From contig NZ_FUZZ01000005.1 in the NCBI RefSeq assembly GCF_900168065.1, forward strand, positions 558,001-622,000: 64,000 nt of DNA, in the 5' to 3' direction. The stretch comes from Chitinophaga ginsengisegetis. GTDB taxonomy: Bacteria > Bacteroidota > Bacteroidia > Chitinophagales > Chitinophagaceae. Under the pieces are notes generated by a model that was not told where the DNA came from, did not search any database, and saw only the letters and a list, made by a program, of their open reading frames with translations. Position 1 is the stretch's first letter. Every line of letters begins with the position of its first letter. This document shows positions 26,956 to 34,948 of this stretch, piece by piece. The translations under genes were made by a program, and so were the position numbers.

Positions 26956-27828
26956 TTACTTCAAAAAACTATCCAGGTAACCCAATATTGTTTTGGTCTG
27001 CATCATCAGGCTGACATGGCTCTGCGAAGGAACAACGGCCAGTTGCGATTTAGGCATTACTCCAAAATCAGCACAGATGGCGCCTCCCAGTAGCTGATAT
27101 GTTTTTATCAACTCAATTTTGTCCAGGCCATCATTGTCGCCCGAGATCAGTAATACAGGCGAACTGATTTTCGCAATATTGGCGTCACCCATATTGAATG
27201 GTACATTACTAAGAGCAATCATCTGTTCCAGGAACTTGGTCCATTTTGTTTTGTCGGGCGCCACTGCATCGTATGCGGCTTTCATAGGCGTGTTTGCAAA
27301 AAGTTCAGGCTTCATTACTTTAAACGCATTGTTTACTTCGGGTAGCCAGCCATCACTTTTATAGGTAGAAGAAATGATTACTAATTTTCTTACCCGTTTA
27401 GGGCTTTGTATAGCAAGCTGGTAAGCCACGGTGCCGCCAAAACTATATCCAGCTACATCAGCGCTGTCAATTTTCAGGTAATCCATTACTCCTGCTACAT
27501 CACTTGCTAAAGTAGCACGCGATAATTTTCTATCTGAATACTGTGTACGTCCATGTCCCTGCAATTCAATGGCTATTACTTTCCTGGTTTTTGACAGCTC
27601 AGGGATTAATTCGCCCCAGTTGGTACCAATGGTCATAAAGGCGCCATGTAATAAAACTATAGGCTGGCCTTCGCCATGTACTTCATAATATACTTTGATG
27701 CCATTAACAGGCACGTAACCACTGTCGGAAGATTGGGATTGTCCGTTTGAGGGGGATGCTGCAAACATAGTAATCGCAATGAGTATGATTGATTTAAGAA
27801 GATGAGGTGTGCGGAGTAAATTTTTCAT
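26956..27828 (-). CDS. Exported alpha/beta hydrolase
   Basis: 290 residues. An N-terminal signal (about 10-28, ending AASPSNGQ) suggests export. The fold motifs are VLLHGAFMT (oxyanion HG), the nucleophile elbow VAGYSFGGTVAYQL (Ser near residue 132), the acid strand VLLISGDNDGLDK and a late His in VVPSQSHVSLMM. The catalytic triad is complete. Substrate unknown. It lies 86 bp upstream of the RibD-like gene on the same strand, so the two may share a transcript. Confidence 0.88.
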   Translation of the reverse strand: MKNLLRTPHLLKSIILIAITMFAASPSNGQSQSSDSGYVPVNGIKVYYEVHGEGQPIVLLHGAFMTIGTNWGELIPELSKTRKVIAIELQGHGRTQYSDRKLSRATLASDVAGVMDYLKIDSADVAGYSFGGTVAYQLAIQSPKRVRKLVIISSTYKSDGWLPEVNNAFKVMKPELFANTPMKAAYDAVAPDKTKWTKFLEQMIALSNVPFNMGDANIAKISSPVLLISGDNDGLDKIELIKTYQLLGGAICADFGVMPKSQLAVVPSQSHVSLMMQTKTILGYLDSFLK

Positions 27829-28138
27829 AAGGTCGTTTAATTGATAGTTTGAATTTTATTGACTATACAAAACTAGCATCCGCTTTAGGATTTGACCCGG
27901 GGGGAAAACGACAACTTGAGGGATGAATTCCGACAAAATGTACGCATAACAGTTTGGAATGATGTTATTACATCTTCGGAGAAAGGTTTTTTTCTTCCCA
28001 CCTCTATTTGTAGCAATTTTGCAACACTTCCGGTCTCCTTTTTATTTCATAGACCCACTACCAGCAGGTACTTCCTGTCAGGCAGCCTTTTTGCGGTACC
28101 ACCCGCAAATTCAGGCACATTATTTAAAATCATGCTTT
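27829..28138. other. Divergent promoter region, hydrolase / lipocalin
   Basis: About 310 bp with no gene. One inverted repeat (TTTGCGG at 28090-28096 with CCGCAAA at 28103-28109) lies close to the lipocalin start. Reading frames that cross this region are not protein-like. Confidence 0.45.
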
Positions 28139-28696
28139 ATGAATAAAAAATTGCTGGTTCTGGGAGCAGCTGCGTCTGCTGCCGCGGCATATTTGCTATA
28201 CAACAATACTAAAGTATCCATCCCCAAAGGGGCCAAAGCCGTTTCTCCTTTTGACCTGGAGAAGTACCTGGGCACCTGGTATGAAATTGCCCGGCTGGAT
28301 TACCGGCTTGAATATCATCTCAGTAATGTTTCAGCTACCTATTCACTAAAGGAAAACGGAGAAATAAAGGTGGATAACAAGGGATATGATACGAAGAAAT
28401 ACCGCTGGAAGGAAAGCGAAGGGAAAGCCGCGTTCGTAAACGGTCCCGGTGAAGCCCGGTTGAAAGTATCTTCCTCCGGTCCGTTTTACGCAGGCTATAA
28501 TGTAATTGATATCGATGAAAAGTATCAGTACGCGTTGGTAGCGGGAAATAACCTGAACTATATCTGGATTTTATCACGCACCAAAACGATTCCTGAAGAC
28601 ATTAAAATCCGTTTCCTGGCGACGGCCGCAGCATTGGGATATGATACCGGCGCGCTTATATGGACTAAACACGATAGTTACGTGGGGCGGAGTTAA
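28139..28696 (+). CDS. Lipocalin-family (Blc-type) protein
   Basis: 185 residues from ATG 28139. A short Ala-rich hydrophobic N-terminus (residues 5-20) acts as signal or anchor. The lipocalin signature YLGTWYEIARLDYRLE (GxW motif) appears near residue 42, followed by beta strands and the end motif YIWILSRTKTIPED. This is the bacterial Blc-type group, which binds lipids or other hydrophobic ligands in the envelope. The longer upstream frame adds 60 residues without domain and is rejected. A terminator lies at 28769. Confidence 0.9.
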   Translation: MNKKLLVLGAAASAAAAYLLYNNTKVSIPKGAKAVSPFDLEKYLGTWYEIARLDYRLEYHLSNVSATYSLKENGEIKVDNKGYDTKKYRWKESEGKAAFVNGPGEARLKVSSSGPFYAGYNVIDIDEKYQYALVAGNNLNYIWILSRTKTIPEDIKIRFLATAAALGYDTGALIWTKHDSYVGRS

Positions 28697-28768
28697 AGCC
28701 GGCGGAAAAATAAATTAGGATTTACTAAAAATATTAGTATTTTTGTTTCAGAAAGCAAATGAATAATG

Positions 28769-28817
28769 TAAAAAAGCCTTGAGAACCATGCTGTAGTGGC
28801 CATCAGGGCTTTTTTAT
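28769..28817 (+). terminator. Terminator after the lipocalin gene
   Basis: An A-rich/GCC stem (28770-28782) pairs over 13 bp, including one wobble, with the arm at 28803-28815 that ends in a T-run. The loop is 20 nt. It is palindromic enough to function in both directions. Confidence 0.75.
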
Positions 28818-28871
28818 TTTATGTGGGTACTAACTATCTTAGTATCTTCCCTGGAACGTTAAATTCAGTTC

Positions 28872-29363
28872 ATGCATAATCCCCTGGCGCTGCTCTCTCC
28901 CGAATTAGTGATGTCCTTAGCAAAGCATGGCTTCATTGCTTTTATAAGACAAAGCTATCCGCGTGGGAAAGATCATTTTGATCCGGATACCATAGAAACC
29001 TTTCTTATCACGCCCTATAAAACTCTCGCGCAGGCAAATGAGCACCTGCTGCACATTTCAGCGGATCATAGAAAAGGCATTTACCATGCCGCCAACCCGG
29101 AAGAAATGGAGAAGCTGATGACTGCCGCCACGCAACCCAAAGGATATAAAGTGTATGTGGCTTTGCTGAAAGTCCGGAAATGGAAAGGTACCGCGCAGTT
29201 GCAGGAGAAACTTAAACACTACCTGCAAACAAACACCAAATGGAAAGTAAAAGATGGGGCTATAGTGGCCGATCTTTACCTGCATTACGGAGAACTGATG
29301 CTGAAGCTGGTGAACCCGGTGGGGGAAATCAGGTTGCCTTTAAGCGAAGTGGAAAGATACTAA
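28872..29363 (+). CDS. Hypothetical protein, 163 aa
   Basis: Not recognised. No signal peptide or membrane helix. Mixed alpha/beta composition with many Lys and Tyr; the C-terminal strands (IVADLYLHYGELMLKLVNPVG) suggest a beta sheet. Codon usage matches the neighbours, so it looks real. It converges with the lanthipeptide precursor gene at 29409; an inverted repeat separates them. There is no evidence that it belongs to the lanthipeptide locus. Confidence 0.65.
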   Translation: MHNPLALLSPELVMSLAKHGFIAFIRQSYPRGKDHFDPDTIETFLITPYKTLAQANEHLLHISADHRKGIYHAANPEEMEKLMTAATQPKGYKVYVALLKVRKWKGTAQLQEKLKHYLQTNTKWKVKDGAIVADLYLHYGELMLKLVNPVGEIRLPLSEVERY

Positions 29364-29366
29364 ACA

Positions 29367-29397
29367 GGGTACCGGTGATAAAAACTGCCCGGTACCC
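29367..29397. terminator. Inverted repeat between convergent genes
   Basis: GGGTACCGG (29367-29375) and CCGGTACCC (29389-29397) form a perfect 9-bp stem with a 13-nt loop, between the hypothetical gene and the end of the lanB/precursor operon. No T-run follows on either strand, so terminator function is plausible but unproven. Confidence 0.5.
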
Positions 29398-29408
29398 GGA
29401 AGGAACAG

Positions 29409-29549
29409 TTAGCAGTCAAAAGTCCTGATTACCGTAGTGGTAGGATGGGTAGCCTTTTTCTGCTGTTGATCAACGGGTGTAACACCGGCATTTAACCTGG
29501 CCACTTTAATTGCGCCCAGCTTCATTTTTTGCTCATTCTTCTTTTTCAT
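29409..29549 (-). CDS. Fourth lanthipeptide precursor peptide (short gene)
   Basis: 46 residues. The N-terminal half, MKLGAIKVARLNA at residues 9-21, matches the leader block shared by the three plus-strand precursors (xLGKxKVAxLS). The C-terminal half (ATHPTTTVIRTFDC) has five Thr and ends in the only Cys, which fits a core with several dehydrobutyrines and at most one thioether ring. The gene starts 12 bp after the lanB stop on the same strand, so it is co-transcribed with lanB. Family membership is inferred from leader similarity and position. Confidence 0.85.
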   Translation of the reverse strand: MKKKNEQKMKLGAIKVARLNAGVTPVDQQQKKATHPTTTVIRTFDC

Positions 29550-29561
29550 ACGAATATGTAT

Positions 29562-32500
29562 TTAGTGAGTAATTGCTTTGAGTTGTTTTTTAGAGATGGC
29601 CAGCATTGATTCATAATACCTGCTGAGGAAATGATAAATCACCAGTTCATGTTTACGCTGATTGGATAACAGGAGCCTGTTAAGGAACATATGAATATAG
29701 CTGCAAAGGAGGTCGTCGCGGTTGGTAAGCTGTACACCCGCAAGCTGTTGCTGTATTTGGGCAGAGCGGGTCTGAAAACAAGCCACCGCTGCTTCAATAC
29801 CATGTTCGCCATCCTGCAGGGGATCAAGTACACTGCTCACTTTCCGCATCTCTTCCCGGTATTTGTCGTTGAGCTGCACCAGCAGGGGCTTTTCACCACT
29901 AAATTCTTCAAAGAAACTTTTCTGGAGCATTTTTAACAGGGCCGATTTGGCGGCGAGCGTATACCCGAAATCATCCAGCAGCATGTCCACACCTCTTAAC
30001 GCCAGCATCCAGCGGTAGTTTTCGCCTTCTTCTTCTTCCAAAAGATCCAGGATACCGATTACGCAGGTACTGTCGTAGTGAAACACCGCTTCACTAAATA
30101 GCATAGTACTGGCACCATAGCGTTCAATTTCTCTTTCGTAAGTATCTGTTTGAATCCGGTATATACTATCAGTGGCCAGTACCGCGTGCAATCTTTCCAG
30201 CACCGTACTCCAGAAATGCGGGTTAGTGCTATGATGAAACCTGATCCGCAGGTGATGTTCGGGATCGGTGTACCGGATAAAAAACCATTGGTCAATGATG
30301 TTTTCCTGCATCAGCTCCTGCGTTAACGGCAGGATCTTTTCTTTCAGGATATTTTCCGCGCTCCGTGTGCCGGCGTACAGTTTAACATACAGCCATTCGC
30401 TGCCGGTACTGAATTTTCGTTGAGGCGTAGCCGTATGTGCGGTAATTATTTCAGTTGTTTGTTTTTTTTCTTTTTCGGAAGATATATTCCTGAGCGGAAT
30501 AATAAATTCGTTCGTATGCGCGCCATCGGGCCCGTTGATCCAGCAGTTTTCAGGTGTATGAAGAAATTCCTGCAGGGTTACCTGTTCTTTTTTAAGTAGG
30601 GTGGTTACCAGCAGCTGCACTGCCACTTCGTTTTCCAGGTCGGCGGGCAGTTCATTGTCGCCTTCCTTCACTACTACATAGCGGGGGAGTTCGAGCTGGG
30701 CGCGGATCTCCCGGAAAATTTCCATATACTTTTCCGGGGTTGCTTTAGCCAGCGCCGGGTATGTTTTTTTGTGCAGCATCCAGGTGCTTTTGCTGAGGAT
30801 GATATTGCCGTATTGCACGCGCGGGTAAAAGGAAACCTCACCGGGGATCTGCCAGTGCCAGCCGATGCCGGTATGATAGTCCTGGAATTGCAGATCGCAA
30901 AGGAATTTATATACTGGTAGTCCCTGCCGGTAGTTGTGCGCGGTGCTGAGCCGTGGTACGATGATTTTATTCAGCCGCCGGGAACGCAGTACTACTTTAT
31001 TACGCTGTACGCTCACCATCAGGTCGGAGAGGTGCAGCTGGTATTCTTCCGGCGCGAGGCTGTTGGCGAGATATACAATTTCGTACTCCCGTAGCCGTGG
31101 CCGCATCAGGATATTGCCTGTCCGTGATTCCGGCAGGTGAATAATTTCTGCATAGATTTTTTCCGGGTCGCTGGCTTCTTCGGCTTTTAAGCAGGCTTTT
31201 ACATGGGCGGCGAGTTCTTCATCACCATGACAAAACCTTCCCAGCAGGTTAGCCGCTGAAGGGCCGCTACAGCCATTCATATCAAAGAGGTAGTCGCCGT
31301 TATCAATAGCGGCGGCGCTGTTGCTTAAAATGCTTCCCATCAGGTACATGCTGTGTGGGAGGGAAGGCGTTTCCTTTTCCCGGAAGCTTTCCAGGTGGTC
31401 GCGGGTGAGGGTGATCACCTTTTTATTTTCCTTCAGGCACTGGTGCAATTGCTGCAGCTGGAAGTCCTGCAGTTTACTGCGGGTGCTTGTCGCTGCAGTA
31501 TTACGCGGCGGAACGTGTATATGATCTACCAGCGGCGTATGATCTGTATTGCTTTGGCTGTGGGCGCCGTAGCCGATACCGGCTTCACTGTCCAGCGCCA
31601 GGCTGAGCGGAATTTCCTGTTCTTCATACCGCTGCCGGAAGGCGTCGCAAAATTGCCGCAGGTCACTGTTGTTGTCGTTGCTGGCCAGCTTCCAGAGCTG
31701 TGCCACCTGGGCCGACAATTCATTGATCACAGTATGGCTCAGGGTGTTTTTTTCGGTGGAAAGAAACAGATCAGTTTGTACCAGGTCTTTATTGCTGGTT
31801 TCCGTTAACAGCGACTGCACCAGTTCATGCGTGGTGGTATACTTAGCGGTGCCTGTTTGTTGCCCGTTAAGCATACTTTGTATGGCCGTCAGCAGGGCCG
31901 TTGTTTCCTCTGTATGCTCCAGGTTTTTCAACCGGTTTACCAGGTGTATAAAAAACTCTTCCCCGGTAACGGTGGGTTCCAGTTCACTTACCAGCAACTG
32001 GTTCTGTAATAGTTCCTCCGTAAAGGCCGCGGCTTCTTCAGCGCTGATGTCTTCTTCTTCGCTTACAATGCTATTGCGTATATCCGTTAGCGTAGCGCCG
32101 GTACTGGCTGTTTCCAGCATTTTTTCCAGGTAGCTGCTATAGTTTACGGCCGTGAGGTAATAATTGCGGATCTTATTTTTAACGCTGTAGGCGGCGTAGC
32201 GGTATTGGGTGCCGGCAGCGTATAAAGAGTTGTTGGGATAATACAACAGTTGTTCCCTGATAGCGGGTACGGCGGTAATGACGGCGGTCAGCTCTGCCAC
32301 GTAGTTCATGTCGAGGCGGCAATGCTTTTTATGCAACTGTTTATCGTTCAGTTGAATAGCCGTATGATCAGATAATCCGCCGGTGGCGCAGCCCGCAAAG
32401 AGGCCGTAAGGCGTGCACCGGCTGCTCATCCGCAGCAGGTAGCGGTACAGTGCGGATGCCAGCTTCTGGTTTTCGCTGTCGGTGGCCAGCCACTTCTGCA

Positions 32501-32675
32501 ATTCCTGGTATAACTCCGGAGAGGCAATATAGATAGCTTCCTGCAGGAATTCGTCCCGGAAAATAGCTTTGATAACAGGAGCAAGGGAGGCGTGAGAGAT
32601 ATGGTGTAACTGAGTGACAATATTCACCGGTAATAACGGTGTTCTTACCACATAGAAGTTTTCAGCTCTGATCAT
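29562..32675 (-). CDS. lanB: Class I lanthipeptide dehydratase LanB, full length
   Basis: 1037 residues, the size of a single-chain LanB. The N-terminal glutamylation domain (about 1-720) contains SSRCTPYGLFAGCATGG near residue 85, the typical N-terminal LanB motif. The C-terminal SpaB_C/elimination domain (about 765-1030) contains YVKLYAGTRSAENIL and FFIRYTDPEHHLRIRFH. LanB enzymes use glutamyl-tRNA to activate Ser/Thr of the precursor and then eliminate glutamate to give dehydroamino acids. The gene is divergent from the three precursor genes and is followed on its own strand by a fourth precursor. Confidence 0.95.
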   Translation of the reverse strand: MIRAENFYVVRTPLLPVNIVTQLHHISHASLAPVIKAIFRDEFLQEAIYIASPELYQELQKWLATDSENQKLASALYRYLLRMSSRCTPYGLFAGCATGGLSDHTAIQLNDKQLHKKHCRLDMNYVAELTAVITAVPAIREQLLYYPNNSLYAAGTQYRYAAYSVKNKIRNYYLTAVNYSSYLEKMLETASTGATLTDIRNSIVSEEEDISAEEAAAFTEELLQNQLLVSELEPTVTGEEFFIHLVNRLKNLEHTEETTALLTAIQSMLNGQQTGTAKYTTTHELVQSLLTETSNKDLVQTDLFLSTEKNTLSHTVINELSAQVAQLWKLASNDNNSDLRQFCDAFRQRYEEQEIPLSLALDSEAGIGYGAHSQSNTDHTPLVDHIHVPPRNTAATSTRSKLQDFQLQQLHQCLKENKKVITLTRDHLESFREKETPSLPHSMYLMGSILSNSAAAIDNGDYLFDMNGCSGPSAANLLGRFCHGDEELAAHVKACLKAEEASDPEKIYAEIIHLPESRTGNILMRPRLREYEIVYLANSLAPEEYQLHLSDLMVSVQRNKVVLRSRRLNKIIVPRLSTAHNYRQGLPVYKFLCDLQFQDYHTGIGWHWQIPGEVSFYPRVQYGNIILSKSTWMLHKKTYPALAKATPEKYMEIFREIRAQLELPRYVVVKEGDNELPADLENEVAVQLLVTTLLKKEQVTLQEFLHTPENCWINGPDGAHTNEFIIPLRNISSEKEKKQTTEIITAHTATPQRKFSTGSEWLYVKLYAGTRSAENILKEKILPLTQELMQENIIDQWFFIRYTDPEHHLRIRFHHSTNPHFWSTVLERLHAVLATDSIYRIQTDTYEREIERYGASTMLFSEAVFHYDSTCVIGILDLLEEEEGENYRWMLALRGVDMLLDDFGYTLAAKSALLKMLQKSFFEEFSGEKPLLVQLNDKYREEMRKVSSVLDPLQDGEHGIEAAVACFQTRSAQIQQQLAGVQLTNRDDLLCSYIHMFLNRLLLSNQRKHELVIYHFLSRYYESMLAISKKQLKAITH

Positions 32676-32729
32676 GGCGCAAGGTCAACATTAAAAAAAT
32701 GAAGGTAATTTTTTCTGCCACAGCAAAGT

Positions 32730-32795
32730 ATCACGTAAAACCGGTAAAAAAGATGTTTAAACATGGTTATCTGAAAAATCACGTTTTTACGTGAT
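32730..32795. promoter_or_regulatory. Palindromic operator-like sites in the lanB/lanA divergent promoter
   Basis: The 257-bp divergent region holds a perfect inverted repeat ATCACGT-TTTT-ACGTGAT (32778-32795), an extra single copy of ATCACGT at 32730-32736, and a perfect 12-bp palindrome ATGTTTAAACAT (32753-32764) between them. They lie 54-120 bp from the lanB start and 137 bp or more from the first precursor start. Binding by the response regulator at 34949 is a guess. Confidence 0.6.
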
Positions 32796-32932
32796 CCCGA
32801 TATTCTTACTTTCTCCCTACATTTATCATCAATCCTGTAATCTTATAAAAACCTGTATTTCGGATGACCCTATAATATTACACCTGCCAAATCTTATTGT
32901 CTATTTATTTTTCAACCATAAACATTTGCGAA

Positions 32933-33094
32933 ATGAGAAAAACACCTGTAAAAAAGTTGGCCCTCGGTAAATTAAAAGTGGCTAAACTCAGTATCAGCAG
33001 CCAGGAACAGGCCGATGGTAAAGCACCTACATATACCGGCTGCAGCCTGTTTATGAAATGTACTCCACCTATTTCCAAAGATCCTTGCTTCTAA
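32933..33094 (+). CDS. Lanthipeptide precursor peptide A1
   Basis: 53 residues from ATG 32933; the frame could start 12 codons earlier, but the leader alignment with the sister peptides sets this start. Leader block KKLALGKLKVAKLSIS at residues 7-22. The core region (after about residue 30) holds three Cys and several Ser/Thr: TYTGCSLF, KCTPPIS and a terminal DPCF. No GG cleavage site is visible. First of three tandem precursors, 15 bp from the next. Confidence 0.9.
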   Translation: MRKTPVKKLALGKLKVAKLSISSQEQADGKAPTYTGCSLFMKCTPPISKDPCF

Positions 33095-33109
33095 TTAAAC
33101 TGAACAACC

Positions 33110-33292
33110 ATGAAAAAATCCGGTAAGAAACTGAGCCTCGGTAAAATCAAAGTGGCCGACCTCAGCAAAGTAAATACTGAAAACAGGGAAGCTGCTCAGT
33201 TTATCCAGTCACTGGCTTGTGTGCCCAGCATTAAGATCACCTGTCTTAGCCAGGGTGCACCCGTTTGCAGTGAAGATTCCTGCATTTTCTAA
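33110..33292 (+). CDS. Lanthipeptide precursor peptide A2
   Basis: 60 residues. Leader block KKLSLGKIKVADLSK, nearly identical to A3. The core holds four Cys (ACVPS, TCLSQ, VCSE, SCIF) and several Ser/Thr; the segment SQGAPVCSEDSC is shared with A3 apart from two positions. Ends in Cys-Ile-Phe. A double-Gly protease site is absent. Confidence 0.93.
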   Translation: MKKSGKKLSLGKIKVADLSKVNTENREAAQFIQSLACVPSIKITCLSQGAPVCSEDSCIF

Positions 33293-33324
33293 TTTCATCA
33301 TTGTACTGTTTAAAAAATTGTGTC

Positions 33325-33510
33325 ATGAAAAAAGCATCAGACAAAAAACTCAGTCTGGGTAAAATAAAAGTGGCCAGTCTTTCCAATGCAACAGGGCAAC
33401 AGATGGCGGCTACTGTCGGCACCTGTTCCGTTCTGTGCTCGCTCAGGATTTGTACTGACAACATCAGCCAGGGCGCACCTATCTGCAGCCTCGACTCCTG
33501 TCGCTACTGA
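33325..33510 (+). CDS. Lanthipeptide precursor peptide A3
   Basis: 61 residues from ATG 33325; an upstream TTG in frame would add eight residues and is less likely because A2 starts at the equivalent Met-Lys-Lys. Leader block KKLSLGKIKVASLS. The core holds five Cys (GTCSV, LCSL, ICTDN, ICSL, SCRY) and ends SQGAPICSLDSCRY, showing that A2 and A3 arose by duplication. A strong hairpin follows at 33550. Confidence 0.93.
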   Translation: MKKASDKKLSLGKIKVASLSNATGQQMAATVGTCSVLCSLRICTDNISQGAPICSLDSCRY

Positions 33511-33549
33511 TCAATAACGGATCGATAATATTCACAGCAACCTGACTGT

Positions 33550-33591
33550 ATGGCAAAACATGTATTGCAGTATGCATACGTGTTTTGCCAT
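33550..33591 (+). terminator. Hairpin between precursors and lanC (candidate attenuator)
   Basis: ATGGCAAAACATG (33550-33562) pairs with CGTGTTTTGCCAT (33579-33591) over 13 bp with one wobble, around a 16-nt loop, followed by an AT-rich tract. It would allow more precursor mRNA than lanC mRNA, as known from other lantibiotic operons. Confidence 0.65.
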
Positions 33592-33619
33592 TATATATTT
33601 TATAACGGCAATTTATTTT

Positions 33620-34837
33620 ATGGATCAACAGCAAGAAGCTAGCTCCGCACTGCAAAGGATCTGCGCAGCGCTGGACCCATTTATCCTGGAAGATACCAAT
33701 ACCAGCCTGCTGGGAGGATATACCGGCGTAGCTTTGTTTTATGCCTACTACTACCAGCTCACCGGCAATGAAGAACACCTGGACAAAGTGCATCACATCA
33801 TTGAAAAATGTTTGCAGGCGCTATCCGAAGAACCCATGAACGGTTCTCACTGCAGCGGCATTGCAGGCGTATCCTGGTGTATCCAGCACCTGGGCACGAT
33901 GGGGTTTATTGAAGCAGATGATACGGACGATACCTTTGCAGACATCGATCTGCTGGTAGCTGATTTTATGGCCTCAGAGTTGGCGGAAGGGAGGAATGAT
34001 TTCCTGCATCACGGTCTTGGTACCGCGCTTTATTTCCTGGAACGGTTGCCGGCCGCCACAGCAGTTACCCAGTTGGAAAACCTGGTGGCGCATCTCGAAA
34101 AAAGCGCTATCTCTTTACCGGGCGGCATCGCCTGGAAGGATCATTTCTCCAGCAGAAGCCAGCAGCATCCCGACGAAGACCTCTTCAATCTCGGGCTGGC
34201 GCATGGCGTGCCTGCCATCATTTCGGTGCTGGCGCGGTGTTATGAAAAAGGGATTGCAAAGGAACGTTCCCGCCGGTTAATAGACCAAAGTGTTCAATGG
34301 TTGCTGCGTACAAAAAATAACGCAGCTGAAGCTACACATTCACGCTATCCTACTATTGTAAATACTGCCAATAAAGTAATGGGCGATGCGCACAGCAGGC
34401 TTGGCTGGTGCTACGGTGATCTTGGTATTGCCCTCACCTTGCAGGGCGCCGGCAAGCGGTTAAACAGAACAGATTACCAGGAGGAAGCGCAACAACTTTT
34501 TAAACATATTGCCGTGCACAGGAATGTAAAAAACAGCGCCGTACATGATGGCTGTTTATGTCATGGCAGCGCAGGTATTGCCCATATCCTGCAACAGGCG
34601 GGACTCGCCGCCGGTGGTGATGCCGCACTGCTCAATGCTTCCCGCTACTGGCTGCAAAATACCCTGCAAATGAATACCTGGGATGATGGGCCCGCAGGAT
34701 ATAAATTTTATCATCATCCCGATTATATCAACAGTCATAATGTATTGGAAGGTATTGCGGGCATCGGGCTGTCGTTGATCAGCTTTGCAGATACCTCCAT
34801 CAAACCTGCATGGGGAGAGTGTATGCTGATAGATTAA
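33620..34837 (+). CDS. lanC: Lanthipeptide cyclase LanC
   Basis: 405 residues from ATG 33620; the longer frame runs into the hairpin and is rejected. The zinc ligands of the alpha-toroid are present: GWCYGDLGIAL (first Cys) and CLCHGSAGIAHIL (second Cys and His). The repeated helix-pair signatures LLGGYTGVALFYAYY, HCSGIAGVSW and GLAHGVPAIISVL are also typical. LanC adds Cys thiols to dehydroamino acids to make (methyl)lanthionine. It lies downstream of the three precursors in the same orientation and upstream of the response regulator. Confidence 0.93.
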   Translation: MDQQQEASSALQRICAALDPFILEDTNTSLLGGYTGVALFYAYYYQLTGNEEHLDKVHHIIEKCLQALSEEPMNGSHCSGIAGVSWCIQHLGTMGFIEADDTDDTFADIDLLVADFMASELAEGRNDFLHHGLGTALYFLERLPAATAVTQLENLVAHLEKSAISLPGGIAWKDHFSSRSQQHPDEDLFNLGLAHGVPAIISVLARCYEKGIAKERSRRLIDQSVQWLLRTKNNAAEATHSRYPTIVNTANKVMGDAHSRLGWCYGDLGIALTLQGAGKRLNRTDYQEEAQQLFKHIAVHRNVKNSAVHDGCLCHGSAGIAHILQQAGLAAGGDAALLNASRYWLQNTLQMNTWDDGPAGYKFYHHPDYINSHNVLEGIAGIGLSLISFADTSIKPAWGECMLID

Positions 34838-34852
34838 ACTTGTCTTGATTTT

Positions 34853-34877
34853 TTTACTATATTACATACATAGTAAA
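34853..34877. promoter_or_regulatory. Inverted repeat upstream of the response regulator gene
   Basis: TTTACTAT (34853-34860) and ATAGTAAA (34870-34877) are perfect reverse complements with a 9-bp spacer, 71 bp before the regulator start. It could be an operator or a hairpin; no T-run follows. Confidence 0.5.
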
Positions 34878-34948
34878 TGAGCATTTCAGTTGTTCGCCCG
34901 ATATTATTTATGCCATCGCATACAGACGTTACAGCAAACAGAAAAACC

